Shown one piece after another: positions 52,128-61,151 of a DNA stretch of 64,000 bases. Position numbers and translations under genes: made by a program. This DNA comes from Ramlibacter aurantiacus (GTDB lineage: Bacteria; Pseudomonadota; Gammaproteobacteria; Burkholderiales; Burkholderiaceae_C), in the NCBI RefSeq assembly GCF_016722895.1, contig NZ_JAEQNA010000007.1, positions 242,212 through 306,211 of the forward strand. Reading direction: 5' to 3'. Numbering within the stretch: the stretch's first letter is position 1; every line of letters begins with the position of its first letter. The notes beneath the pieces are model-generated. The model ran no database searches. It was not told where the DNA came from and saw only the letters and a program-made list of their open reading frames with translations.

Positions 52128-52376
52128 TCAACGCTCGCGCGAGGACGTCGGGCGGTCGGGCCTGAGGTTGCTGGCGCGCGCGTGCGCCTGGAATTCGCGC
52201 TCGGTCATCACGTAGACCGCCACGCGGGGATAGCTGCCCTTGCCCTGCATGGTGGCCTCGACGACCAGCTGATCGCTGGAGCCGGGCCGGCGCTCCTTGA
52301 CCCACCACCGCTGCCCCGAATGATCGAGAAAGCTCTCGCCGATCAGGTGGGGCATGGGGGCGGGGTGCATGGTCAT
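52128..52376 (-). CDS. Small hypothetical protein
   Basis: 82 residues starting MTMHPAPMPHLIGESFLDHSGQ. Compact beta-rich composition (VVEATMQGKGSYPRVAVYVMTEREFQAHARA) without signal peptide. No family recognised. Downstream of nothing clearly related; separated by 81 nt from the next minus-strand gene. Confidence 0.45.
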   Translation of the reverse strand: MTMHPAPMPHLIGESFLDHSGQRWWVKERRPGSSDQLVVEATMQGKGSYPRVAVYVMTEREFQAHARASNLRPDRPTSSRER

Positions 52377-52551
52377 GGGGTGTCACCAGGGTGGTGGATG
52401 GGAGGGGCCACGATAGCTGTGCCGTGCCCATCGCGTATCGGACACCGCCTCGGCGACCTGTAGGATTTGTCGTACGCGCCGCACCTCGCCAACGCGGTGA
52501 TGGCCCCGCCGAAGAAGTCAATCCCAGCAAACCCGGCAAAATCTCGTCCCC

Positions 52552-53325
52552 ATGAGCGCCTTCAACGAAGAACGAGTCCTGAGCGTCCACCACTGGACCG
52601 ACCGCCTGTTCACCTTCACCACCACGCGCGACCCTTCGCTGCGGTTCAGCAACGGCCACTTCACGATGATCGGCCTTCGCGTCAACGGCAAGCCGCTGCT
52701 TCGCGCCTACAGCATCGTCAGCGCCAACTACGAGGAGCACCTGGAGTTCCTGAGCATCAAGGTGCCGGAGGGTCCGCTCACCTCCCGACTGCAGCACATC
52801 CAGGTGGGCGACTCGATCATCGTCGGGCGCAAGCCCACCGGCACCCTGCTGATCGACTACCTGCTGCCGGGCAGGCGCTTGTACCTGCTGGGCACCGGCA
52901 CCGGCCTCGCCCCTTTCATGAGCATCGTGCGCGACCCGGCCACCTACGAGAAGTTCGAGCAGGTCATCCTGGTCCACGGGGTGCGACAAGTGGACGAGCT
53001 GGCGTACCACGACATGCTGCTGGAGCACCTGCCCAACCACGAATTCCTGGGTGACATGGTGACCAGCCAGCTGCGCTACTACCCCACCGTCACGCGCGAG
53101 CCGTACCGCAACATGGGCCGCATCACGCAGCTGATCGAAAGCGGCAAGATCTTCGAGGACCTGGGCATGCCCCAGCTCGACCGGGAGAACGACCGGGTGA
53201 TGATCTGCGGCAGCCCGGGCATGCTGCGCGACCTCAAGCACATGCTGGAAGCGCACAGCTTCGTTGAAGGCAACACCTCCACCCCGGGCGACTTCGTGAT
53301 CGAGCGGGCTTTCGCCGAGCAGTAA
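52552..53325 (+). CDS. fpr: Ferredoxin/flavodoxin-NADP+ reductase
   Basis: FAD enzyme transferring electrons between NADPH and ferredoxin or flavodoxin, often in oxidative stress. 257 residues. FAD binding by RAYSIVSANYEEHLEF, NADP binding by LLGTGTGLAPFMSIVRD and ILVHGVRQ, and MICGSPGMLRDLKHMLEA. A usual-length bacterial type Fpr. A TGTAGGA motif (52459-52465) lies 87 bp before the start. Confidence 0.95.
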   Translation: MSAFNEERVLSVHHWTDRLFTFTTTRDPSLRFSNGHFTMIGLRVNGKPLLRAYSIVSANYEEHLEFLSIKVPEGPLTSRLQHIQVGDSIIVGRKPTGTLLIDYLLPGRRLYLLGTGTGLAPFMSIVRDPATYEKFEQVILVHGVRQVDELAYHDMLLEHLPNHEFLGDMVTSQLRYYPTVTREPYRNMGRITQLIESGKIFEDLGMPQLDRENDRVMICGSPGMLRDLKHMLEAHSFVEGNTSTPGDFVIERAFAEQ

Positions 53326-53409
53326 GCGCTGCGCCGCGGCGCAGCGGTGTTGGAACGAGCCCCGGGGCGGCGCCACCCACAGGCGCCCTCAGCTCGACGG
53401 TGCCGTTCC

Positions 53410-54264
53410 ATGTCCCTGAACCTCCCCCAAGTCACCCTCTGCGCAGCCGATTCCGCGACTCCGCGACTGGCCGCCCAGGCCCTCGCCCGCTGCACCGCCC
53501 AGGCGCGCTTCGCCCGCACCCTGCTGTTCACCCACGCAGACCTCGATGCCGGGCCGGCGCTGATCATCAAGATCGCCCCGCTCGAGTCGCGTGAGGCCTA
53601 CTCGAACTTCATGCTGAGCGACCTTGGCACGCACATCGAGACCTCCCACGTGCTCGTGGTGCAGTGGGACGGTTTCATCACCGATGCAGCCTGCTGGGAC
53701 GACGCCTTCCTCGACTACGACTACATCGGTGCGCGCTGGCCCGCCGGATTGCCCGGGCGCGACGTGGGCAACGGCGGCTTCTCCCTGCGCTCCAGGCGCC
53801 TGCTCGAGGCCCTGCGCGACCCGCGCCTGCGCTGCGAACCCGGCACCCCCGAAGATGTCGTCATCTGCTCGCTGTGGCGCGACAGGCTCGAAGAGCAGCA
53901 CGGCATCCGCTTCGCGCCACTCGAAATCGCCGCCCGCTTCGCCTACGAGCTGGACCCGAGACCCGGCCCGACTTTCGGTTTCCACGGCATGTTCAACCTG
54001 CCCGATCACCTGCAGCCCACGGAGGTACTGGCGCTCGTGCGGCAGCTGCAGCCACGCGCGGTGTTTCACCCACACTTCGCCTTGTTGGCCGCCCAGTACA
54101 TGGTCCGCGGTGACGTGCGTATGGCGGCCGAACTGGTGGCGCGCCTGGTCGCCGCCGCGGGTGAGTCCGACCCCAGCCCGATGCTGGCGCAGGCACTGGG
54201 CAGCAAAGATGCCGCCAGCCAGTTGCTCAGCGTCGGCCGGTTCCTCGCCCTCAGCCGCGCCTGA
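53410..54264 (+). CDS. DUF5672-type protein
   Basis: 284 residues. The central block QWDGFITDAACWDDAFLDYDYIGARW followed by VGNGGFSLRSRRLLEAL and a PEDVVICSLWRD segment matches DUF5672, a family often associated with glycosyltransferase-like or surface-polysaccharide functions. No signal peptide. Its 3' end overlaps the convergent tetR-type gene by 14 nt. Function in this context unknown. Confidence 0.75.
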   Translation: MSLNLPQVTLCAADSATPRLAAQALARCTAQARFARTLLFTHADLDAGPALIIKIAPLESREAYSNFMLSDLGTHIETSHVLVVQWDGFITDAACWDDAFLDYDYIGARWPAGLPGRDVGNGGFSLRSRRLLEALRDPRLRCEPGTPEDVVICSLWRDRLEEQHGIRFAPLEIAARFAYELDPRPGPTFGFHGMFNLPDHLQPTEVLALVRQLQPRAVFHPHFALLAAQYMVRGDVRMAAELVARLVAAAGESDPSPMLAQALGSKDAASQLLSVGRFLALSRA

Positions 54265-54874
54265 GGGGCGGATCACCGCCCACCAGCAGCTTTTCCACCA
54301 ACTCGTTGCGCGCCTGCTGCTGCGCGGGCGGCAGACGAAGGCTGGCGCACACCGATTCGGCCACGATGAAGCCGTAGACCAAGGCGGCCCGCGTGCGTGC
54401 CTCGGACAGCGCAAACCCGAGCGCCGAAAAAAGCTGCGCGATGTAGGCCAGTCGTGCCGCATCGGCCTCGTCGACCGCGAACCGCGCCGTGTCATCGCGC
54501 CGGGCCCAGGCACGGATCGCCAGCTCGATGCGGGCGGCGCGCGCGGCGGACCGACCGCGGAACGGCAGGGTGAGCACGTCGCGGATCTGCTCGCGCGGGT
54601 CGCGCTCACCGCCTTCCAGCCGCGCGGTGAGGTCCACCGTCGCTTGGGCCCGCCAGGCCTGCAGCACACGCCGCAACAGGTCGTCCCGGTCGCGGAAGTG
54701 CCAATAGAAGCTTCCACGCGTGACCCCGAGATCGGCCGCCAGCGTGTCGACCCGCACATGGTCGATACCCTCGACCACCAGCACCTCGATGGCCGCTTCG
54801 ATCCAGCGTTCCGGCGTGAGCTGTCCCTTGGTGACAGCCGGGTCGGTTCGAGACTTGGCCTTGGATGTGGGCAT
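54251..54874 (-). CDS. TetR/AcrR family transcriptional regulator
   Basis: 207 residues. The N-terminal helix-turn-helix is ERWIEAAIEVLVVEGIDHVRVDTLAADLGVTRGSFYWHFRDRDDLL, a canonical TetR DNA-binding domain; the C-terminal ligand domain (about 70-207) is helical. Divergent from the CoA-ligase gene. Two identical 16-bp palindromes lie between the two genes and are probably its operators, so the regulator should control both directions. Confidence 0.92.
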   Translation of the reverse strand: MPTSKAKSRTDPAVTKGQLTPERWIEAAIEVLVVEGIDHVRVDTLAADLGVTRGSFYWHFRDRDDLLRRVLQAWRAQATVDLTARLEGGERDPREQIRDVLTLPFRGRSAARAARIELAIRAWARRDDTARFAVDEADAARLAYIAQLFSALGFALSEARTRAALVYGFIVAESVCASLRLPPAQQQARNELVEKLLVGGDPPLRRG

Positions 54875-54911
54875 GGTGGTCGGATCGCTGCGGATTGTAG
54901 GAAGCGCGGCG

Positions 54912-54935
54912 ACTCCATACATGCCTGTATGGAGT
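54912..54935. promoter_or_regulatory. TetR operator 1 (24-bp palindrome)
   Basis: Perfect inverted repeat of ACTCCATACA and TGTATGGAGT around TGCC. Its core CATACATGCCTGTATG (54916-54931) is the exact reverse complement of the core of operator 2. It lies 38 bp upstream of the tetR-type ATG, well placed for autorepression. Confidence 0.75.
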
Positions 54936-54993
54936 CCGCGTTTTCCCTGACCTCCTCGTCTGCCTGCGCGTTCTACAGTCCGAAGCTTTAGAA

Positions 54994-55009
54994 CATACAG
55001 GCATGTATG
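54994..55009. promoter_or_regulatory. TetR operator 2 (CATACAGGCATGTATG)
   Basis: Second copy of the 16-bp core, 62 bp from the first. Its last bases ATG (55007-55009) are also a possible start codon of the CoA-ligase gene; a later ATG at 55034 is in the same frame. Confidence 0.75.
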
Positions 55010-55033
55010 GACTCGCGAGTGCACCCGCCTTGG

Positions 55034-56812
55034 ATGTCGCAGCCGGATGAGCTGGCCCCCGCCCATGCGGCGCTGGAACGCCTGCCGCAGGGCGGCTTCG
55101 TGCTGCGTTCGCCCGAGCCGCTGGGCCCGTATGCCCGTTGCGTCGGCGAGTGGCTCGAGCAATGGGCCACCGAGACTCCCCGTGCCCCGGCCTTTGCCGA
55201 GCGTGGTGCCGATGGGCACTGGCTGCGGCTGTCCTGGCGCGAAACCCGTGAGCGCGTCGGCCGCATCGCGCAGGGCCTGCTCGACCTGCAACTTCCCGCC
55301 GGCGCCCCGGTGGTGGCCCTGTCGGACAACTCGCTCGACCAGCTGCTGCTGCAGCTGGCGGCCATGCACGTGGGCCTGCCCGCGTGCACCGTGTCCAGCG
55401 CCTACACCCGCCTGAGCAAGGACCACGCGAAGCTGCATGCCATCCTGGCCGCGCTGCAGCCCGGGCTGCTGTATGCCTCCGACCCCGCCGTGTACGGCGC
55501 CGCCATCGCCGGCAGCGGCGTGGCCGCTCCGGTGGTCTACAGCCGGGGCGGCGGGCCGGCGGGCTCCCTGCGCTTCGAGCAACTGCTGCAGACGCCGGAA
55601 ACCCCCGCCGTGGCCCGCGCCTTCGAGGCCATCACCCCCGACAGCCACGCCAAGTACCTGCTCACCTCGGGCTCGACCGGCCACCCCAAGGTGGTGATCA
55701 ACACCCACCGCATGCTGTGTGCCAACCAGCAGATGATGGGACAGGTGTGGCGCTTCCTCGACCATGAAAAGCCCGTGCTGGTCGACTGGCTGCCCTGGAG
55801 CCACACCTTCGGCACCAACCACAACCTTCACATGGTGCTGCGCAATGGCGGCACGCTCTACATCGACGAGGGCCGCCCCGCCCCCGGCCTGATCGACAAG
55901 ACCCTGCGCAACCTGGCCGAGATCCAGCCCACGCTCTGGTTCAACGTGCCGCGCGGCTTCGACCTGGCCCTGCCCCTGCTGGAGGCCGACGAAGAACTCG
56001 CACGCCGGGTGCTGGCCCGCCTGCGCGTGATCTTCTACGCCGGCGCGGCGCTCGCCCCGTCCACCTGGTCCCGCCTGCAGGCCCTGGCCACCCGCGTGCG
56101 CGGCGAACCGGTGTGGCTCACCACCTCCTGGGGCGCGACCGAAACCTCGCCCGCCGTGACCAGCGCCCACTGGTGGCTGGACGGCGCGGGGGTGATCGGC
56201 GGCGTGCTGCCCGGCATGGAGCTGAAATTCGTACCCAACGGCGAAAAGCTGGAGATGCGGGTGCGAGGCGTGAGCGTGTTTCCCGGCTACCTCAACGCGC
56301 CGGACCTCACGGCCCAGGCCTTCGACGACGAAGGCTTCTATCGAATCGGCGACGCCGGCTACCTGGCCGATCCCGAACGACCCGACAAGGGCGTGGTCTT
56401 CGATGGCCGTGTCGCCGAGGACTTCAAGCTGTCCAGCGGCACCTGGGTCTCGGCCGGCACCCTGCGCGTGAAGGTCGTCTCGGCGCTGGCTCCGCTGGCG
56501 CAGGACGTGGTGGTCACCGGCCATGACCGGGCCGACGTCGGCGTGCTGGTGTTCCCCACCCCCGCGGCCGGCGCGCTCGATGCGGCCGAGTTGTCCGGCC
56601 GCATCGCTGCCGCGCTGAAGCGCCTGCGCGAGGAAGGCGGCGGCTCCTCGCAGTGCCCGGCCCGTGCGCTGGTGCTGACCGAGCCGCCCAATGCCGACGC
56701 CGGCGAGATCACCGACAAGGGCTACATCAACCAGCGCGCCGTGCTCACGCGGCGCGCGGCCGACGTGCAGGCCTTGCACGAAGGCCGGCCAGGCGTGATC
56801 CTGCCGGCATGA
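55034..56812 (+). CDS. Feruloyl-CoA synthase-like AMP-binding ligase
   Basis: ANL-superfamily enzyme that activates a carboxylic acid with ATP and CoA. 592 residues from MSQPDELAPAH (601 if ATG 55007 is used). AMP-binding P-loop YLLTSGSTGHPKVV, LPWSHTFGTNHNLHM, TTSWGATETSP and RIGDAGYLAD are intact, with VFDGRVAEDFKLSSGTWVS near the C-terminal hinge, a phrase typical of feruloyl-CoA synthases. The likely substrate is an aromatic or aryl-propenoic acid. The downstream ABC importer probably brings in the substrate. Confidence 0.85.
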   Translation: MSQPDELAPAHAALERLPQGGFVLRSPEPLGPYARCVGEWLEQWATETPRAPAFAERGADGHWLRLSWRETRERVGRIAQGLLDLQLPAGAPVVALSDNSLDQLLLQLAAMHVGLPACTVSSAYTRLSKDHAKLHAILAALQPGLLYASDPAVYGAAIAGSGVAAPVVYSRGGGPAGSLRFEQLLQTPETPAVARAFEAITPDSHAKYLLTSGSTGHPKVVINTHRMLCANQQMMGQVWRFLDHEKPVLVDWLPWSHTFGTNHNLHMVLRNGGTLYIDEGRPAPGLIDKTLRNLAEIQPTLWFNVPRGFDLALPLLEADEELARRVLARLRVIFYAGAALAPSTWSRLQALATRVRGEPVWLTTSWGATETSPAVTSAHWWLDGAGVIGGVLPGMELKFVPNGEKLEMRVRGVSVFPGYLNAPDLTAQAFDDEGFYRIGDAGYLADPERPDKGVVFDGRVAEDFKLSSGTWVSAGTLRVKVVSALAPLAQDVVVTGHDRADVGVLVFPTPAAGALDAAELSGRIAAALKRLREEGGGSSQCPARALVLTEPPNADAGEITDKGYINQRAVLTRRAADVQALHEGRPGVILPA

Positions 56813-56854
56813 TGGTCCACCCCGGAAATGGTCCACCCCGAAGCGCCTTCGGCG
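56812..56854. repeat. Tandem ATGGTCCACCCCG repeat and dispersed CCCCGAAGCGCCTTCGGCG element
   Basis: ATGGTCCACCCCG occurs at 56812-56824 and again at 56828-56840. CCCCGAAGCGCCTTCGGCG (56836-56854) recurs identically at 61086-61104; it contains a CCGAAG/CTTCGG hairpin with a 3-base loop. The rest of the 224-bp gap (to 57036) is G+C-rich noncoding sequence without other recognised features. Confidence 0.5.
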
Positions 56855-57036
56855 CGCCCCCTCAAGGGGCGCCACCAGCGGCCCGGCAAAGCCGGTTCCG
56901 CGGCGGCACTGGAACGGCCGGCCGCTGCGCGGCGGCTGGGGACACCCGCCCCAGTGGCTGCGGTTGCGAAGTCTGCTTCCATGCAGCATCGAGGCGAACA
57001 CAAGAATTTTTTTGGCCCAACCTGAAGGAGACAAGC

Positions 57037-58173
57037 GTGAAACTGCTCAAGAAAGTCCTGGTCGCCGCCGCCGCGGCGTCCCTGTCCGCGGCCGCGATGG
57101 CCCAGGTCACCATCGGCGTGACCCTGCCTCTCACCGGCCCGGCCTCGGGCCTGGGCATTCCGATGAACAACCAGTTCAAGCAGTGGCCCGAGACCATCGG
57201 CGGACAGAAGGTGCGGCTGGTCATCCTCGATGACGCCACCGATCCCACGGCCGGCGTGCGCAACGCGCGCCGTTTCGTCACCGATGAGAAGGTCGACCTG
57301 ATCATCGGCTCGGCCGCCACGCCGGTAGCCATCGCCGTGGCCGATGTCGCCGCCGAAAGCCGCACGCCGCAGCTGATGGCATCACCGGCGCAACTGCCGC
57401 CCGGCAAGGACACCTGGAGCTTCCGGCTGCCGCAGTCCAACGCGGTCATGGCGCACGCCATCGTCGAGCACATGAAGAAGGAAGGCATCAAGACCGTCGG
57501 CTTCCTGGGCTACACCGACGCCTACGGCGAAGGCTGGCTGACCGACTTCAAGCCGCTGGCCGAGAAGGCCGGCATCAAGCTGGTGGCCGCCGAGCGCTTC
57601 GCCCGCACCGACACCAGCGTCACCGGCCAAGCCCTGAAGCTGACGCAGGCCAACCCCGATGCCATGCTCATCGTGGCCTCCGGCAGCGGCGCGGCCATGC
57701 CGCACAAGGCCATGGTCGAGCGCGGCTTCAAGGGCAAGATCTACCAGACGCACGCCGCGGCCACGCGCGACCTGATGCGCGTGGGCGGCAAGGATGTCGA
57801 AGGCGCCTTCGTCGTCTCGGGCCCGGTGATCGCGCCCGAGCAGCTGCCCGACAACCATCCTTCCAAGCAACGCGCCCTCGACTTCGTGCAAAGCTACGAA
57901 AAGGCCAACGGCGCCGGCAGCCGCAACCAGTTCGCCGGCCATGCCTACGACGCGCGCATCCTGCTGGAGAAGGCCATTCCCGTGGCCCTGCAAAAGGGCA
58001 AGCCCGGCACGCCGGAATTCCGCAGCGCCCTGCGTGACGCGTTTGAAAACATGGGCCGCACGGTCGTCTCGCACGGCGTGCTGAACTGGACCAAGGACGA
58101 CCACTGGGGCTTCACCAACGAATCCCCCGTCATCGTGAAGGTGGTCAACGGCGACTGGCAGGTCCAGAAGTAA
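57037..58173 (+). CDS. ABC transporter substrate-binding protein (LivK type)
   Basis: 378 residues. A signal peptide (MKLLKKVLVAAAAASLSAAA, cleavage at AMA-QV) leads into a type I periplasmic-binding fold: TIGVTLPLTGPASGLG, KVRLVILDDATDPTAGVRNARRFV and VDLIIGSAATPVAIAVA. Start is GTG at 57037 with AAGGAG 8 nt upstream. Its ligand is likely an organic or aromatic acid rather than an amino acid, given the CoA ligase upstream; this is inference. A strong hairpin separates it from the permease genes. Confidence 0.9.
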   Translation: MKLLKKVLVAAAAASLSAAAMAQVTIGVTLPLTGPASGLGIPMNNQFKQWPETIGGQKVRLVILDDATDPTAGVRNARRFVTDEKVDLIIGSAATPVAIAVADVAAESRTPQLMASPAQLPPGKDTWSFRLPQSNAVMAHAIVEHMKKEGIKTVGFLGYTDAYGEGWLTDFKPLAEKAGIKLVAAERFARTDTSVTGQALKLTQANPDAMLIVASGSGAAMPHKAMVERGFKGKIYQTHAAATRDLMRVGGKDVEGAFVVSGPVIAPEQLPDNHPSKQRALDFVQSYEKANGAGSRNQFAGHAYDARILLEKAIPVALQKGKPGTPEFRSALRDAFENMGRTVVSHGVLNWTKDDHWGFTNESPVIVKVVNGDWQVQK

Positions 58174-58180
58174 GTTCACC

Positions 58181-58214
58181 CCCGCGCCCCGCTCTTCGCG
58201 GCGGGGCGCGGGGC
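58181..58214 (+). other. Strong hairpin between substrate-binding protein and permease genes
   Basis: CCCCGCGCCCCGC (58181-58193) and its exact complement (58202-58214) form a 13-bp stem with an 8-base loop, just after the binding-protein stop. No T-tract. Such stems between a binding-protein gene and its permease genes commonly stabilise the upstream mRNA and lower downstream expression. Confidence 0.65.
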
Positions 58215-58269
58215 GGCTCGATGATCGCGCCCCACCGGGCGGGCGCCAGAAGAACAACGAAAGCTTTTC

Positions 58270-59310
58270 ATGGACTTCACCATCGCGAGCATCCTGGTGG
58301 TCGACGGCATCACCAATGGCGCCATCTATGCGCTGCTGGGGCTGGCCATCGTGCTCGTGTTCGCGGTCACCCGCATCATCTTCGTGCCGCAGGGGGAGTT
58401 CGTCGCCTACGGCGCCCTCACCCTCGCCCTGCTGCAGACGGGCCAGGTGCCCGGCACCGTGTGGCTGCTGCTGTGCCTGGCCGCGGTCGCCGCCGCCATG
58501 GAGTTGTTCACCACCTGGCGCCAGGGACGCGGCGTGGCCGCGGCCTTCAAGTCGGCGCTGCGGCTGGTGGCCTTGCCGGTGTCACTGGCCTTCATCACCG
58601 CGTGGGCCGCGCCGCACCAGTTCCCCATGGGCGTGCAGGCGGTGCTCACGGTGGGCCTGGTGGCCTCCTTCGGGCCCCTGATCTATCGCGTGGCCTTCCA
58701 GTCGCTGGCCGACGCCAGCACCCTGGTGCTGCTGATCGTGTCGGTGGGGGTGCACTTCGCCATGACCGGCCTGGCACTGCTGTTCTTCGGCGCCGAGGGC
58801 TTCCGCAACCCCAGCTTCTGGGACGCGCGGCTGGCGCTGGGCGGCCTCACCATCAACGGGCAGGCCATCATCATCGCGGCCGCCACCATCGCGCTGATGG
58901 TGCTGCTGTGGCTGTTCTTCGAGCGCAGCGTCTATGGCAAAGCCTTGCGGGCCACGGCCATCAACCGCGTCGGTGCGCGCCTCATGGGCATCTCCAGCCA
59001 CGCCGCCGGCCAGATGACACTGGCCATGGCCGGCCTGATCGGCGCCCTGTCGGGATTGCTGATCGGGCCCACCACGACCATCTTCTACGACTCGGGCTTC
59101 CTGATCGGCCTCAAAGGCTTCGTCGCCGCCGTCATCGGCGGGCTGGCCAGCTACCCGGCGGCGGCCGTGGGCGCGCTTTTCGTCGGCATCGTCGAAGCCT
59201 TCGCCTCGTTCTGGGTCAGCGCCTTCAAGGAAGTGGTGGTGTTCACGCTCATCATCCCCGTGCTGCTGTGGCGCTCCATCACCAGCCCTCATTCGGACGA
59301 AGACCACTAG
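58270..59310 (+). CDS. Branched-chain-type ABC permease LivH
   Basis: 346 residues with about eight or nine helices ([33 protein letters not shown] start). LivH motifs [16 protein letters not shown] (the conserved EAA-like loop) and [35 protein letters not shown]. Membrane partner of the fused LivM-LivG. Longer than typical LivH (about 300), with an insert near residues 75-120 ([18 protein letters not shown]). Starts 97 nt after the binding-protein gene. Confidence 0.93.
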   Translation: MDFTIASILVVDGITNGAIYALLGLAIVLVFAVTRIIFVPQGEFVAYGALTLALLQTGQVPGTVWLLLCLAAVAAAMELFTTWRQGRGVAAAFKSALRLVALPVSLAFITAWAAPHQFPMGVQAVLTVGLVASFGPLIYRVAFQSLADASTLVLLIVSVGVHFAMTGLALLFFGAEGFRNPSFWDARLALGGLTINGQAIIIAAATIALMVLLWLFFERSVYGKALRATAINRVGARLMGISSHAAGQMTLAMAGLIGALSGLLIGPTTTIFYDSGFLIGLKGFVAAVIGGLASYPAAAVGALFVGIVEAFASFWVSAFKEVVVFTLIIPVLLWRSITSPHSDEDH

Positions 59311-59312
59311 AC

Positions 59313-61082
59313 ATGCGCTCCAACGTCCTTCCCCGCCTCATCCTGCTGGCGCTCGTCCCGCTGGTGGCCTTGCTGCCGCTGCCCCCGTTCTGGGTCAGCC
59401 AGCTCAATTACATCGGGCTGTACAGCCTGGTCACGCTGGGCCTGGTGCTGCTCACCGGCATCGGCGGCCTCACCTCCTTCGGCCAGGCGGCCTTCGTGGG
59501 CATCGGTGCCTACACCACCGCCTGGCTCACGCTCAATACCGGCCTGTCGCCCTGGCTCACGCTGTGGGTCGGGCTGGCCATCACCGGGGCCAGCGCGCTG
59601 GTGCTGGGCTGGATCACGCTGCGCATGTCGGGCCACTACCTGCCGCTGGCCACCATCGCCTGGGGCCTGGCGCTCTATTACCTGATGGGCAACATGGACG
59701 CCCTGGGCCGCTACGACGGTCTGCTCGGCATCCAGCCGCTGATGCTGGGCGAGTGGGACGTGAGCCGCGGCAAGCCCTTCTTCGTGTTCCTGTGGCTGCT
59801 GGTCTTCCTGTTCGCCTTCGCCCTGCTGAACCTGCTCGACTCACGCCCCGGCCGCGCCATCCGAGCGCTGCGCACCGGCTCGGGCATGGCCGAATCCATG
59901 GGCGTGAACACGCTGCGCTACAAGATCGGCATCTTCCTCATCGCCGCCTTGTTCGCCTGCGTGTCGGGCTGGCTGTTCGCGCACTTCCAGCGCACGGTGA
60001 ACCCTTCGCCCTTCGGCCTGAAGTGGGGCATCGAGTACCTGTTCATGGCGGTGCTCGGCGGGGCGGGCTACATCTGGGGCGCGATCACCGGCGCGGCCCT
60101 CACCAAGTTGATGGAAGACCAGCTGCAGGTGCTGCTGCCGCGGCTGATCGGCACCAGCGGCAGCTTCGAGATCATCGTCTTCGGCATCCTGCTGGTGCTG
60201 GTGCTCAAGTACCTGCCCGACGGCCTGTGGTCGCTGGTCGACCGCTACTGGCCGCGCGCGCGCCGCACCGACCTCGACCTGCAGGGCGCCTCGGGCCTTG
60301 CGCACCGACCGCGCCCTGCGGACAGCGAAGTGGTGCTGCAGGTCGAGGCGGTGCGCAAGCAGTTCGGCGGGCTGGTGGCAGTGAACGACGTGAGCTTCGA
60401 GATGCGGGCCGGGCAGATCATGGGCCTGATCGGCCCCAACGGCGCGGGCAAGTCCACCACCTTCAACCTGATCACCGGCGTGCTCTCGCTCACCTCGGGC
60501 CGCGTGCAGTACCGGGGCGAAACGATCAGTGGCCTGTCGTCGCGCGAGATCGCCAAGCGCGGCATCTCGCGATCCTTCCAGCACGTGAAGATGATCCCCG
60601 ACATGACCGTGCTGGAGAACGTCGCCCTGGGCGCGCACCTGCGCGGCCATCGCGGTGCCCTGTCGGCCATGCTGCGGCTCGACCGCGCCGAAGAACAGCG
60701 CCTGCTGCGCGAGGCCGCCCAGCAACTGCGGCGGGTGGGCATGGGCGACCGCATGCACGAACTCGCCGGCAACCTGGCCATGGGCCCGCAGCGCCTGCTG
60801 GAGATCGCCCGCGCGCTCTGCGGCGACCCGGCCCTGCTGCTGCTCGACGAGCCCGCGGCCGGCCTGCGCTACAAGGAAAAGCAGGCCCTGGCCACCGTGC
60901 TGCGGCAATTGCGCGAAGAGGGCCTGAGCATCCTGCTGGTCGAACACGACATGGACCTGGTGATGCAGGTCTGCGATCGCATGGTCGTCATGGAATTCGG
61001 CACGCGGCTGATGGAAGGCACGCCGCCGGAAGTGCAACAAAGTCCCGCGGTGCGCGCCGCCTACCTGGGCACGGAACATTGA
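59313..61082 (+). CDS. Fused LivM permease-LivG ATPase
   Basis: 589 residues combining two normally separate subunits. The permease part (about 1-320) has [53 protein letters not shown] (EAA-like loop) and [22 protein letters not shown] linker of about 30 residues ([14 protein letters not shown]) leads to the ATPase (about 345-589): Walker [10 protein letters not shown], Walker [13 protein letters not shown]-loop LVEHDMDL. The signature is LAMGPQ, degenerate from LSGGQ. The ATG is 2 nt after the livH stop. Confidence 0.93.
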   Translation: MRSNVLPRLILLALVPLVALLPLPPFWVSQLNYIGLYSLVTLGLVLLTGIGGLTSFGQAAFVGIGAYTTAWLTLNTGLSPWLTLWVGLAITGASALVLGWITLRMSGHYLPLATIAWGLALYYLMGNMDALGRYDGLLGIQPLMLGEWDVSRGKPFFVFLWLLVFLFAFALLNLLDSRPGRAIRALRTGSGMAESMGVNTLRYKIGIFLIAALFACVSGWLFAHFQRTVNPSPFGLKWGIEYLFMAVLGGAGYIWGAITGAALTKLMEDQLQVLLPRLIGTSGSFEIIVFGILLVLVLKYLPDGLWSLVDRYWPRARRTDLDLQGASGLAHRPRPADSEVVLQVEAVRKQFGGLVAVNDVSFEMRAGQIMGLIGPNGAGKSTTFNLITGVLSLTSGRVQYRGETISGLSSREIAKRGISRSFQHVKMIPDMTVLENVALGAHLRGHRGALSAMLRLDRAEEQRLLREAAQQLRRVGMGDRMHELAGNLAMGPQRLLEIARALCGDPALLLLDEPAAGLRYKEKQALATVLRQLREEGLSILLVEHDMDLVMQVCDRMVVMEFGTRLMEGTPPEVQQSPAVRAAYLGTEH

Positions 61083-61085
61083 CCC

Positions 61086-61104
61086 CCCCGAAGCGCCTTC
61101 GGCG
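61086..61104. repeat. Second copy of the CCCCGAAGCGCCTTCGGCG element
   Basis: Identical to 56836-56854; lies in the 69-bp gap between the fused livMG and livF. Its internal CCGAAG/CTTCGG stem suggests a transcribed hairpin. Confidence 0.55.
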
Positions 61105-61151
61105 GCGGCATCGAGGAGCGTGATGCACAGCATGTCCACCACTCACAGCTC

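Noticed and set aside
59313..61082. Pseudogene because of the degenerate ABC signature
   Set aside because: Walker A, Walker B and H-loop are intact and there is no frameshift; LivG homologues often vary in this motif.
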